Assembly: GCF_003259435.1 (NCBI RefSeq)
Contig: NZ_QLMA01000009.1
Location: 191,313-255,312, forward strand
Length of the DNA stretch: 64,000 bases
DNA from: Chitinophaga dinghuensis
GTDB taxonomy: Bacteria; Bacteroidota; Bacteroidia; Chitinophagales; Chitinophagaceae
Reading direction: 5' to 3'
Shown here: piece after piece, positions 56,801 through 64,000 of the stretch
Numbering within the stretch: the stretch's first letter is position 1
Layout of the letters: every line of letters starts with the position of its first letter
The notes under the pieces: model-generated
Seen by the model: the letters and a program-made list of their open reading frames with translations, nothing else
The model's database searches: none
What the model was told of the DNA's origin: nothing
Program-made: the position numbers and the translations under genes

Positions 56801-57147
56801 ACTTCATTTTCAGGGTATTAGGGTATGAGTATCTGGGCAGGACGGATTTGGTGCATGTGTTGGATGGTCCGGAGAATACGGGAGAGGAAGATGAGGAGTC
56901 AGTACCAGGCGTGATGCCATCGTTATCTAATGTTCGGGTAACGGCCGCTGCAAATAGTGCTGGTTCAGCTCCTAAAGTGGTGAAGCCGGCTGTGGCAGCG
57001 GTTCAGAAAGGTGAAAATAGTACGCAAGATTACATGCGGAGTATGCAAAGTGATGCGCCTGCCTGTAATGTATGCGGGCATATTACTGTACGTTCGGGAA
57101 CTTGTTACAAATGTCTGAATTGCGGTAACAGCATGGGTTGTAGCTGA
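53830..57147 (+). CDS. nrdJ: B12-dependent (class II) ribonucleotide reductase
   Basis: Class II ribonucleotide reductase makes deoxyribonucleotides using adenosylcobalamin and works with or without oxygen. It has 1105 residues. Seen: CVPNSPQWFNTG near the start, a catalytic core with GVGTNFSRIRGEGE, INASNPCSEYMFLDN and APTGTIGLVMDCDTTGVEPD (quoted in part), a linker, a TSCPD-like region near QKARVGGQAIYLHTGEYADG, and a C-terminal zinc-type segment with paired cysteines (CNVCG, CYKCLNCG). The gene looks complete and monocistronic. Class I genes are not in the window. Regulation is unresolved; see the region upstream. Confidence 0.96.
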   Translation: MKNPANREAGLEFSRHFTKAGISPYEQFEYDFRSSVIRNPGGDIVFEMNNVEVPSGWSQIATDILAQKYFRKAGVPQADGSLGRETSVKQVVHRMANCWKVWGEKYGYFASPRDAQVFYDELVFSMLNQGCVPNSPQWFNTGLFESYGIKGKPQGHYYVEQSTGKLEKSTSAYERPQPHACFILSVNDDLVNDGGIMDLWQREARIFKYGSGVGTNFSRIRGEGEKLSGGGTSSGLMSFLKIGDRAAGAIKSGGTTRRAAKMVCLDLDHPEIMDFINWKVEEEKKVGALIAAGYSSDYEGEAYKTVSGQNSNNSVRIPNKFFHRLEEDGDWELVARTTGKPVKTLKAREIWDQIAYAAWRCADPGTQYDTTINEWHTCPKGGRINASNPCSEYMFLDNTACNLASVNLRRFFDDNSSKFDVAGFEYTVRLWTVVLEVSVLMAQFPSKEVAQLSFDYRTLGLGFANLGSMLMVSGIPYDSEEARGIAGAITAIMTGVAYRTSAELAAHLGPFAKFGENREDMLRVMRNHRAAAYDAIDAYEGLEIKPAGIHAVYCPDYLLKAATKAWDEAVKLGELYGYRNAQTTVIAPTGTIGLVMDCDTTGVEPDFALVKFKKLSGGGYFKIINQSIPSALHHLGYASSEIKAIVDYAKGTGSFASAPYINHQSLSEKGFIGEELKKLDNAVVSSFDIAFVFNVHTLGEECLQRLGFTPEEYFSLEFSLLHALGFTDEEIDAANDYVCGTMTVEGAPYLKDEHLAVFDCANKCGKHGQRYIHPHGHIRMMAATQPFISGAISKTINLPHEAEVAAIADAYMLSWQLGLKACALYRDGSKLSQPLSNKSEKRRKSEVQVVTASQLIDLNELSTEELLEEVNKRMQESKDTTLKRQLSRIVERKALPSKRGGFTQKARVGGQAIYLHTGEYADGTLGEIFVDLAKEGSTLRSLMNCFAIAVSVGLQYGVPLEEFVDKFVFTRFEPAGMVDHPNIKSATSLVDFIFRVLGYEYLGRTDLVHVLDGPENTGEEDEESVPGVMPSLSNVRVTAAANSAGSAPKVVKPAVAAVQKGENSTQDYMRSMQSDAPACNVCGHITVRSGTCYKCLNCGNSMGCS

Positions 57148-57218
57148 ATTGGTGTTGCAACTCTTGTTAATGATATGTTATTTAGGCTCTAAAATTTCAA
57201 AGAAAAATAACATGCCCT

Positions 57219-57285
57219 TACCTTTGTATTCAAATAGGGTTTTCATAGGATAGTAACAAATTGAGGGCGCTTTTCTAGGCGCCCT
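57219..57285 (+). ncRNA. Candidate small RNA 1 after nrdJ
   Basis: A -7 element TACCTTTG (57219-57226) is followed about 40 bases later by a terminator: a 7-bp stem (57264-57270 with 57279-57285), then TTTT. The interval would give a transcript of about 55 bases with no gene in it. Alternatively the hairpin simply ends nrdJ, whose stop is 117 bases upstream. Confidence 0.4.
57264..57285 (+). terminator. Terminator downstream of nrdJ
   Basis: Stem AGGGCGC with GCGCCCT, followed by TTTTATTTTTT. Confidence 0.75.
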
Positions 57286-57480
57286 TTTATTTTTTAAAAA
57301 CATAGGTATCCTAGACCCACTTCTTACCATCTACTCTGTCTCCGATTATCCTATCGGTTGATAGGGATTTTCATTTTATATAAAATTCGCCTCTTTTTTT
57401 CGTTGAATCGAAATATAACTTCGCTTTTTTAGTGGTTTTCCATTATTTACTGTGCCGTGAACGTCATGATATAATTTTAT

Positions 57481-57488
57481 TATATTTG
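57481..57488 (+). promoter_or_regulatory. -7 element of candidate transcript 2
   Basis: TATATTTG lies about 100 bases upstream of a strong terminator. Confidence 0.45.
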
Positions 57489-57522
57489 TTATTGTATTAA
57501 TTTTTATTATGGTTACTGTCCT

Positions 57523-57570
57523 ATGAAAAACCAAATATTCCTACACCGCGTGACTCATCATGCACTGTAA
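57523..57570 (+). CDS. Possible 15-residue leader peptide
   Basis: A tiny reading frame encodes MKNQIFLHRVTHHAL and stops 10 bases before a terminator hairpin, downstream of a -7 element. This is the layout of a leader-peptide attenuator, and three of the fifteen residues are His. The next gene (57723) is a hypothetical secreted protein, not a histidine gene. Such a short frame can occur by chance. Confidence 0.25.
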   Translation: MKNQIFLHRVTHHAL

Positions 57571-57580
57571 ATGACTCTCG

Positions 57581-57605
57581 AAAGCAATGGTTCGCCCATT
57601 GCTTT
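57581..57605 (+). terminator. Terminator of candidate transcript 2
   Basis: A 10-bp perfect stem (AAAGCAATGG and its complement), TTCGC loop, then TTTTGTTTTTTT. Confidence 0.88.
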
Positions 57606-57722
57606 TGTTTTTTTATGGAACTGTCTCTTTTTTGGGGTTTTTCGTCAATTTTCCCGAAAAAATTTTAACATAATTTAATCCCAAAATAAATTGTATTTTT
57701 AGATCCGTAAATTTTGCGCCTT

Positions 57723-58229
57723 ATGAAGAAGCTGTTGTTCTTGCTGTTGGTAGTTTTGGCCGCAGCCGCATCAGCAAATGCCAACACTGGGTTCAAGAAT
57801 GGGGATAATAATGGAGACAAAAACGGTGGAGATAACAACGATAACCGTAATACTTCCAAGACGATCACTACTAACAAGCCACTTCGAGTGGAAGAGTTTG
57901 TTTTCTTGTTTCCCAGGGTAGATGCTCCCGAGAAAGAGAAAGTAGATGAGGGAGAGTTGGAGAAAGCTATTGTGGATCTGTACAAATGGTACCTTCAGAA
58001 TGAAAATAAGATCAATGCCAATGACTTTCTGAAGTCCAGTGGCAAAGAGTTGTTATTTCCATTTAAAGTGGATCCTAAGGTGCTGCAGCAGTATTTCCTT
58101 TTCGTAAAGAAGAATTTTCCTGGTTTCAGCGAAGACGACCTGAGCAATGTTAAGCGGTCTCGCAAGAAAGAAGCCGTTACTGTACGCGACGACATGGATA
58201 ACCCAATGTCAATTTCCGTTAACAGATAA
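57723..58229 (+). CDS. Hypothetical secreted protein
   Basis: A 168-residue protein with a signal peptide (MKKLLFLLLVVLAAAASANA). A low-complexity Asn/Gly/Asp stretch (NGDNNGDKNGGDNNDN) leads to a helical domain (DEGELEKAIVDLYKWYLQNENK, quoted in part) and a basic C-terminal part. I do not recognise the family. The start is the ATG at 57723; a TAAATTTTG element just before it implies an almost leaderless transcript. The next gene follows 18 bases on. Confidence 0.65.
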   Translation: MKKLLFLLLVVLAAAASANANTGFKNGDNNGDKNGGDNNDNRNTSKTITTNKPLRVEEFVFLFPRVDAPEKEKVDEGELEKAIVDLYKWYLQNENKINANDFLKSSGKELLFPFKVDPKVLQQYFLFVKKNFPGFSEDDLSNVKRSRKKEAVTVRDDMDNPMSISVNR

Positions 58230-58247
58230 ATTTAGTGGCATTACGTA

Positions 58248-58727
58248 ATGCATGTAGAGTTCAATTATAATAAGGGGGAAGTGTTAAGTGCATTGCGTTA
58301 TCATTTTATGCATAGAGGCGAAATAAAAGTATTTCGTAACACTATCATCATCTTCCTGCTGGCCACATTTGCAGGCTATGTTTTCCATCTGGTTACTATT
58401 GGCGCTTTAACGGGTATCACAGTGATGATACTGGCATTGGTATGGATGTTCTGGTACCTGTTGCCATGGTCTATTTATACGCGTGCCGCTACGTTTAAAG
58501 ATGAAATCAGACTGAAATTCAAGGATGAAGGTTTATTGATTTCCACCGGTTCCAGCTATCATGAACGTACGATCAGCTGGAGTAAGTTTTCCAGGGTAGT
58601 TGAAACAAAAGAATTTATCTATCTATACAGAGATAAAAAGTCGTTTTTCCTCATTCCGGCCAGTGCTTTTGCATCAGAAGAGGCGTATCAGGATTGCGTG
58701 AAATTGCTGAAAGAAAAGATTGCTTAG
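58248..58727 (+). CDS. YcxB-like membrane protein
   Basis: A 159-residue protein. Two membrane segments lie at about 32-52 and 55-80 (TIIIFLLATFAGYVFHLVTI; ITVMILALVWMFWYLLPW), followed by a short beta-rich domain with the YcxB-like segments LKFKDEGLLISTG, TISWSKFSRVVETKEFIYLY and KKSFFLIPASAF. Members are inner-membrane proteins of unknown function. It lies 18 bases after the previous gene, probably in the same transcript. Confidence 0.72.
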   Translation: MHVEFNYNKGEVLSALRYHFMHRGEIKVFRNTIIIFLLATFAGYVFHLVTIGALTGITVMILALVWMFWYLLPWSIYTRAATFKDEIRLKFKDEGLLISTGSSYHERTISWSKFSRVVETKEFIYLYRDKKSFFLIPASAFASEEAYQDCVKLLKEKIA

Positions 58728-58770
58728 TTGCTCGCAAAGGCGCTAAGGGAAGTCGCAAAGGCGCAAAAGA
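58728..58770 (+). repeat. GCAAAGG-type repeat, third copy
   Basis: Starts with TTGCTCGCAAAGG, the same start as the left arm at 21061, and continues with GCTAAGG, GCAAAGG and GCGCAAA units. It is a partial copy of the repeat in the 21064-21454 element. Confidence 0.7.
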
Positions 58771-58778
58771 TGTGGAGT

Positions 58779-58865
58779 GGAGATTGGAGACAATAAGGAT
58801 ATGGAGCGGAGATTGGAGAAGCAAAGGATGTAGAGGGAGGTTGGAGCGTAAAGGATGGAGGGTGA
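58779..58865 (+). repeat. 29-bp purine-rich tandem repeat
   Basis: Three degenerate units of 29 bases start at 58779, 58808 and 58837. The first two begin GGAGATTGGAGA and each ends in a GGAT-rich part. It lies between the YcxB-like gene and its terminator and carries no supported gene. Confidence 0.65.
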
Positions 58866-58895
58866 ATGGAGATAAATAGTTTTATGAAGATATTG

Positions 58896-58922
58896 GGCTG
58901 ACCAGTGAGGAACTGGTCAGCC
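58896..58922. terminator. Terminator between YcxB-like and DUF2490 genes
   Basis: An 11-bp perfect stem (GGCTGACCAGT and its complement) with a 5-base loop, then TTTTTT. It serves the plus-strand genes and possibly also the convergent DUF2490 gene. Confidence 0.88.
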
Positions 58923-58940
58923 TTTTTTATGCGTGTCTCC

Positions 58941-59660
58941 CTATAAATCAAAATTATGGAAGACCCCAAAATGGAGAATGTGATTCATTGTTTTCGCGCC
59001 TGAAGTGACTTGCACCAGCTGGTTCATATAGCCGATATCTACTTTGAGATTCGATTTGATCTGATAGCCGCCGGCTACCAGGAAACGGTTTTGATCGAAG
59101 AGCAGATTACTGATTTGGTTACCCCAGAGATTCAGGAAAATTTCGTCTTGTAATGCTACATAGAAAGACGTTGGTTCCTTTTTGTATTTAATGGGCAGCT
59201 GTGTACGATTGAAATACCGGGTTCTGTTGCCGTATTTCCAGTCGTTTACAGGCTTATGCGGGCCATCTGGATTAGGTTGGCCTACCCAGCGCTGTTCCAG
59301 CCGGAAACGGTGCGTCATGTCCACCTTTTTGCTTTTGTGGATATACTGCTGGAAAATGCGGTGTTCTGGCAGCCAGGTATCAGCAGCGTTGCTGTAGGTG
59401 GGCACATAGGCATATCCCAGTAATACATGATTTTGTTTGTTCAGCGAGTATTGCAGGCCTCCACGCATCAGGAGTTGGCCCTTGTTGCTGAAACCGTCGC
59501 GGAGACGAAGCTGGACATCAAAAGGAATTGCCCACTTATTATTGATTTTAGCGGTACCAAAATAGGTATACCAGTTTTGATAAAGCTGCGTGACATCCTG
59601 CGCCGCTGCTTGCTGGCAGACAAACGCCAACAGCAGCAGCCATGAAAATTTTCTGATCAT
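58941..59660 (-). CDS. DUF2490 outer-membrane protein
   Basis: A 239-residue secreted protein with a signal peptide (ends CQQAAAQ). The DUF2490 domain forms a small beta-barrel: YQNWYTYFGTAKINNKWAI, VQLRLRDG, RFRLEQRWV and a terminal LHFGVFHNFDL. The family is common in Bacteroidota and has no defined function. It is an isolated gene with a shared terminator. Confidence 0.85.
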   Translation of the reverse strand: MIRKFSWLLLLAFVCQQAAAQDVTQLYQNWYTYFGTAKINNKWAIPFDVQLRLRDGFSNKGQLLMRGGLQYSLNKQNHVLLGYAYVPTYSNAADTWLPEHRIFQQYIHKSKKVDMTHRFRLEQRWVGQPNPDGPHKPVNDWKYGNRTRYFNRTQLPIKYKKEPTSFYVALQDEIFLNLWGNQISNLLFDQNRFLVAGGYQIKSNLKVDIGYMNQLVQVTSGAKTMNHILHFGVFHNFDL

Positions 59661-59760
59661 TGCTACTTACGAATATAGGTTGGCGTTAAAGATAAAAATT
59701 TGAAGGGGATCTAAAAAGGCAGGATTGTTAATGAAATATAATAATGTATTTAAATGGGAA

Positions 59761-59795
59761 ACGCCCGGACAGCTATAGTAGCTGTTTCCGGGCGT
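59761..59795 (-). terminator. Terminator of SusD-like gene
   Basis: An 8-bp stem (ACGCCCGG with its complement) plus an inner ACAGCT/AGCTGT helix separated by two unpaired bases. The T run on the minus strand is short. Confidence 0.65.
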
Positions 59796-59830
59796 CAGAT
59801 GATTGTTGTTGTGTTATAGTTGCGACTTTG

Positions 59831-61315
59831 TTAAAATTTATTGTACCAGAGCTTTGTACCCTTGGTGTCCCCTCCTATTGCTTTGGAGGCTGCCTGGTAA
59901 TTATTGGGATTCTGTGTGGTTTCAGAGATCAGGTAGGTGAGTCGGTATGGCACGAAAGTAACTTTCGGGTCCACAGAACCGGATACCGGCGCAATGAATA
60001 ATGGTGAACCGCCAGGTTTGGAGAAATGCAGTCTTGTTCTTTCAAACCATGCCTGGAACCCTTGTGGGTAGAGAGATAACCATTTCTGCGAGCCAATTAC
60101 GTTGCGCCAGTCGGCCGCATTATAAGGTACTCTGGTCAGATAAGCGCTGATGTCGGCATCTGTGTAATCGGCTTTTGCCAGTGTGCGCCAATATTCCAGG
60201 GATGCTTTTACGGCATTGTTGTAGTGTGTAGCGGGATCGCCTACACTCCAGCCTCTTGCGGCAGCTTCTGCGAGAATGAATTCCACTTCAGAGTAACTCA
60301 TGAGAATACCGGGCATAGTAGCGCTGTATACTTGTGTTCCGGGGAAAGAGTATTCATTTGGCGGGAGTCTGTTTTTATCAGAGCTGGAGGTGCCATAGGC
60401 CAGGCCTTTAATGGTATCCGAGTTCCTGGAAGGACGCGCATAGATATTCAGGCGTGGGTCCTGTACACTTTTCATATAGTCGACCAAAGTAGAGGTTACG
60501 AAAAACTCGCTTATTTCCCTTTCGGAGTCGTTATACGGAAACTTGTTGGGAGCTGCATTCAGGTATTGGAACTGGGCATTATCGGCGTTACTGCTGAGGG
60601 CATTTTGCCAATGTGCTTCAATGATCTGTTGTGCCAGCTGTGGGTTTGCGTCTGCCATGCGGATGGCCATACGAAGCATCAGCGAGTGTGCCAGCTTTTT
60701 CCAGAGAGCAACGTTCCCGTTATAGATAATGTCGCCGGAATTGAAGCTGCTTTGGTGTTCATCCATTACTGTAATCTGTTGCTGAAGGGTGTCCAGCAAA
60801 GATTTGTAGATGGTTTGTGCGTCATCGTATGCCGGCGTGATATTGGTAGTTACCTGGAATGCCTGTGAATATGGAATATTCCCGTAGGTATCTGCAAGGA
60901 TCTGGTAGATCCAGGCTTTCATGATCAGCGCAATGGCATTCTGGTTGGCGATGCCGGTTTTACTGGCTTTGGAATTGTTTTGTTTTACCAGGTCGTCCAG
61001 GTTGTGGAGGGCTGTGCTGTACAAGGTATTCCAGAGAGCGGCGTTATTCCCTTCATCCAGCTGGTACTGGGCATCGTTGGTGCGGGAGTTGCCTGTCCAG
61101 AACTGCGCATATTCCATGGCGATATAACCATTTTGCAATCCGCTGTACAATACGTCCATGGCGGATTTTTGAGCGCCTGTCAGTAGATATTGAGGCTGCG
61201 TCTCCGTAGGTTTTGTTGGGTTACGGTTATATTCATCCAGTTTTTTACAACCGGTGAAAGTTGCTGTGATGGCCACCAGGGCTATAGTGCTGTATCTTGT
61301 TATCTTATTCATCAT
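59831..61315 (-). CDS. SusD/RagB-family nutrient-binding lipoprotein
   Basis: A 494-residue outer-membrane lipoprotein that caps a SusC transporter and binds its substrate. The signal ends in TFTGC (Cys23), followed by KKLDEYNRNPTKPTET. The TPR-like helical body contains LLTGAQKSAMDVLYSGLQ and EVEFILAEAAARGW, which fit the SusD-like group with PF12771-type features. The start is the ATG at 61315; a possible ATG at 61342 overlaps the SusC stop by 14 bases. No glycosidase is adjacent within the window, so the substrate may be a peptide or glycan. Confidence 0.92.
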   Translation of the reverse strand: MMNKITRYSTIALVAITATFTGCKKLDEYNRNPTKPTETQPQYLLTGAQKSAMDVLYSGLQNGYIAMEYAQFWTGNSRTNDAQYQLDEGNNAALWNTLYSTALHNLDDLVKQNNSKASKTGIANQNAIALIMKAWIYQILADTYGNIPYSQAFQVTTNITPAYDDAQTIYKSLLDTLQQQITVMDEHQSSFNSGDIIYNGNVALWKKLAHSLMLRMAIRMADANPQLAQQIIEAHWQNALSSNADNAQFQYLNAAPNKFPYNDSEREISEFFVTSTLVDYMKSVQDPRLNIYARPSRNSDTIKGLAYGTSSSDKNRLPPNEYSFPGTQVYSATMPGILMSYSEVEFILAEAAARGWSVGDPATHYNNAVKASLEYWRTLAKADYTDADISAYLTRVPYNAADWRNVIGSQKWLSLYPQGFQAWFERTRLHFSKPGGSPLFIAPVSGSVDPKVTFVPYRLTYLISETTQNPNNYQAASKAIGGDTKGTKLWYNKF

Positions 61316-61328
61316 ACATCTCAAAAGT

Positions 61329-64000
61329 TTAGAATGATACATTCAGGTTCAGGCCGATGGATCTGATGGATGGTAATGCGCCACCTTCAATTCCCTGTAC
61401 GTTTGAAGCGGAATTGAGAATGTTGGACGGATCCACATTGGGTGCATTGGATTTAATCAGCCACAGGTTACGACCATAGAGAGAGAGTCGCGCTGCCTGT
61501 GCTTTGATCTTTTTATACCATGCTTCCGGCAGACTATAACCCAGTTTCACTTCGCGTAAATAGATGTAGCTGGCATCGTAGAGGTTTGCCTTACTGATGA
61601 CATTACCGCCGTTGAAATTGAAATGATCTTTTGCAGTGATTCGTGTGGTGTTAGGTTTACCGTCGTCGGTAACGCCGGGAACGATAATACCTGTTTCGCG
61701 GATGTTGTTGGCTACAGTGCTTTCCAGGAGGCCGGATTTTTCTCCATACAGGTTGGTATAGGAGAAGAAGTTGCCGCCTTTCTGGAAGTCGATCAATGCG
61801 GAGAGGTAAATGCCTTTGTAGCTGAAGCTGTTGGTGATACCGCCTACATAGTCCGGATAGGCGTTGCCGATAGGTTTGATACCGCTCACCTGATAGTAAC
61901 CGTTTGCATCCACTTTTCTGTTGCCATGATCGTCGTAAACATAGTCAGTACCCATGATGGTACCGAGAGGTTGGCCTACCAGTGCCACAACTGAAACTTT
62001 CTGGGTACGTCTGTCGGTACCGATGTTGAGGAGGGAAAGGGCCAGGTTATACTGGTTTACATCCATATTCAACAGTTTATTTCTGTTGCGGGCTACGTTG
62101 GCGTTGATATCCCAACGGAAGCCATTTTTCAGGCGAATAGGATTCAGGTTTAAACCTATTTCCACCCCTTTGTTCTGTACGGCGCCGCCATTCACATAGG
62201 TGCTGGTATAGCCTGTAGCAGCAGGGATTTGCAAAGGCAGTAACTGGTCTTTAGTGGTTTTATTGTAGTAGGTAACGTCTAAGCCTATACGATTATCAAG
62301 AAATTTCAGTTCGATACCTGTTTCAAACTCGGAGGTACGTTCTGGTTTGAGTTGCAGGTTATTTTTCGTTGGATCGAAATTATTGATTGGGTTATTTCCG
62401 AAAGGAGGAACGAACTGGTAGGTATCGTAAAGGCGGTATACATCGGCATCGTTTCCGACAGCGGCCACGCTACCGCGGAGTTTACCGAAGCTGAGCCATT
62501 TCCAGTCTTTCAGCAGATCGGAGAATACGAAGGATGCTGAAGCTGACGGATAGAAATATTGATTGTTACCGTTCAGCAATGTGGAGCTCCAGTCGCTACG
62601 CCCCGTCAGGTCCAGGAAAAGGAAGTTTTTATATCCCAGGTTTGCTGTAGCAAAAACGGAGTTGATTTGTTTTTCTGCGTATTCGTCGATGGGTGTAGCT
62701 GGCGTTACGGAATTGAGCAGGTTATATATACCTGGTGTGATAAGACCGCCGTTTGTAGAACCGCCTGTGGTGGTCCATTTGCGGTGCATGATGTTTCCGC
62801 CGGCAGTAGCATTCAACATGAAATTGCTACTGAGTTCTTTGTGAATGTTTGCGGTGAATTCGTAGTTCAGTTCTCTGGAAGTGCGGATACGTTTGATATA
62901 GCCTCCAACCAGATAATCTTTCGCTGTTCTTTCTTCTTCGAGTTGGTTATAGTCGTCCATATAAACGCGACCGCGGAAGGTCAGCCATTTATTGGCGTCG
63001 TAATCCAGTCCTGCGTAACCGAACATACGGTTACGGCTATCCGTTTCGTAGTCCATGTAACGGTTCCAGTATGGGCCGTTGCTGGAGGACATAGTATCGT
63101 TATTCCAGGCGCGGCGGTTCCAGGTCATTTGGGAGCCATCTGGATATTGATAGATTTTTTCTTTATCCAGTTCCAGTTGGCGTTGGCCATACATGGTAAA
63201 CTGGAGGGTTGGGTTTGGACCGGTGAATCCGGTGCCGGGGCGGCCTTTCGCGCTCAGGGAGCTATAGTTAATAGCGGCGGTGGCGGTTAGTCCTTTACCT
63301 AGTTTATAGTTTCCGTTGAAGGAAAGGTTATTACGTTTCAGTGTAGAATTGGGCAGTACGAATTTTTGGTCCATGTTGCCGTATGAGAGGCGAAAAGCGC
63401 CTTTATCGTTGGTACCGCTCATTGCGATATTGTTGGTAACGGTGACGCCGGTTTTGTAGAAGTCGCGCACATTGTTGGGTTGTGGCGACCATTTGGTTGT
63501 CTGGCCGAAGAAGGGATTGTTTTTATCTTTTCCCCATGACCAGTAAGGGCGTATGATTTGGCCATTGAGGCGTGGGCCCCAGGATTGGTCTTCGTAATAT
63601 TGCGGCATGAGATCGTAGCGGCCTTTGCCGTTGTGATCATCGTAGGTAGCTGCTTGTTCGTTGAGGAATCCTTCCGGGTGTTGATTATAGTAGAGGGTAT
63701 CAAAAACGCCTGTAGCGCCGCCGCCGTAAAGGTTTTGGTATTTAGGCAGAACCGCTACCTGGTCTATTTGTGCATTCAGGCTGTAGGTGACACCGATGCC
63801 ACCTTCCGCATCCGGGCGTTTTTTGGTGGTGAGGAGGAGAACGCCGTTTGCACCGCGGCTACCATAGAGTGCGGTGGCTGCGGCGCCTTTCAGCACGGAG
63901 ATATTATCGATGTCTTCCGGGTTGATATCCTGGAGGGGGCTGCCATAGTCGTAACCGCCGCCTCCATTGAGCTGACCGCCCTGGTTGGTGTTGGTATTCA
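61329..64000 (-). CDS. SusC/RagA TonB-dependent transporter (partial)
   Basis: The 3' portion of a SusC-type outer-membrane transporter, about 890 residues, running off the right edge of the window with its N-terminus missing. Seen: the plug-domain end with ISVLKGAAATALYGSRGANGVLLL (quoted in part), a hallmark of SusC, then the long beta-barrel with NPIRLKNGFRWDINANVARNRN (quoted in part) and a terminal LNLNVSF. It forms a pair with the SusD-like gene, overlapping or touching it. No sigma or anti-sigma gene is visible within the window. Confidence 0.92.
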   Translation of the reverse strand, partial: NTNTNQGGQLNGGGGYDYGSPLQDINPEDIDNISVLKGAAATALYGSRGANGVLLLTTKKRPDAEGGIGVTYSLNAQIDQVAVLPKYQNLYGGGATGVFDTLYYNQHPEGFLNEQAATYDDHNGKGRYDLMPQYYEDQSWGPRLNGQIIRPYWSWGKDKNNPFFGQTTKWSPQPNNVRDFYKTGVTVTNNIAMSGTNDKGAFRLSYGNMDQKFVLPNSTLKRNNLSFNGNYKLGKGLTATAAINYSSLSAKGRPGTGFTGPNPTLQFTMYGQRQLELDKEKIYQYPDGSQMTWNRRAWNNDTMSSSNGPYWNRYMDYETDSRNRMFGYAGLDYDANKWLTFRGRVYMDDYNQLEEERTAKDYLVGGYIKRIRTSRELNYEFTANIHKELSSNFMLNATAGGNIMHRKWTTTGGSTNGGLITPGIYNLLNSVTPATPIDEYAEKQINSVFATANLGYKNFLFLDLTGRSDWSSTLLNGNNQYFYPSASASFVFSDLLKDWKWLSFGKLRGSVAAVGNDADVYRLYDTYQFVPPFGNNPINNFDPTKNNLQLKPERTSEFETGIELKFLDNRIGLDVTYYNKTTKDQLLPLQIPAATGYTSTYVNGGAVQNKGVEIGLNLNPIRLKNGFRWDINANVARNRNKLLNMDVNQYNLALSLLNIGTDRRTQKVSVVALVGQPLGTIMGTDYVYDDHGNRKVDANGYYQVSGIKPIGNAYPDYVGGITNSFSYKGIYLSALIDFQKGGNFFSYTNLYGEKSGLLESTVANNIRETGIIVPGVTDDGKPNTTRITAKDHFNFNGGNVISKANLYDASYIYLREVKLGYSLPEAWYKKIKAQAARLSLYGRNLWLIKSNAPNVDPSNILNSASNVQGIEGGALPSIRSIGLNLNVSF

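Noticed and set aside
58694..58879. 61-codon frame over the YcxB-like gene end and the repeat tract
   Set aside because: Formed by the purine-rich tandem repeat; Arg/Lys/Gly composition follows from the repeat.

Overview
The window looks like a chromosomal segment of a Bacteroidota member, most likely Chitinophagaceae and Chitinophaga-like. The evidence is a SusC/SusD pair, an Oar-type TonB-dependent receptor, LytS/LytTR signalling, an archaeal-type prenylglyceryl phosphate synthase, DUF3078, DUF2490 and SIMPL proteins. Repeated Bacteroidota-type promoter elements (TAnnTTTG at about -7, with TTG or TTTG about 19 bases upstream) point the same way. Strong Shine-Dalgarno sequences are rare. No rRNA, tRNA, CRISPR array, IS element, phage gene or complete riboswitch was seen. 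The taxonomic call is an inference from gene content, not a database match.

Layout. 1-10.4 kb: a ferredoxin-NADP reductase-like flavoprotein, a lipoprotein with YD-like repeats, mfd, a SIMPL protein, a large Oar-like receptor and a small lipoprotein. 10.7-15.9 kb: an apparent operon of a TPR-AAA+ ATPase followed by three tandem paralogous TPR/six-TM membrane proteins, closed by a 21-bp-stem terminator. I regard this as the least explained system in the window. 15.9-22 kb: gyrB, an AsmA-like protein, a Cys-rich AraC regulator, a 400-bp inverted-repeat element and a PepSY-like secreted protein. 22-32 kb: ileS with a DksA-like protein carrying a histone-H1-like tail, a GT2-HAD fusion, an MsbA-like ABC exporter, rbfA and a LolE-like permease. 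32-39 kb: an orphan transketolase N-half, a WecA/MraY-type transferase, frr, an EamA transporter, PPK2, mscL, DUF3078 and scpA.

39-44 kb is a same-strand run of an AraC regulator, pirin, YceI, nitroreductase, OsmC and a second pirin. It reads as a redox or electrophile-stress neighbourhood, although the internal terminators suggest several transcripts. 44-53.5 kb holds a DUF6528 protein, a HAD-IIB phosphatase, a coiled-coil protein, a PAS protein with an H-box but no ATPase domain, a PaaE-like reductase, dxs, a LytS/LytTR two-component pair and GGGP synthase. 53.8-64 kb holds class II ribonucleotide reductase (nrdJ) with a palindrome-rich upstream region, an intergenic segment with two possible short transcripts, two small hypothetical genes, a tandem-repeat tract, a DUF2490 protein, and a SusC/SusD pair whose SusC runs off the right edge.

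Most genes are housekeeping. The parts that deserve follow-up are the AAA+/TPR cluster, the GT2-HAD fusion with a substituted nucleophile, the inverted-repeat element, the small transcripts after nrdJ and the nrdJ operator region.
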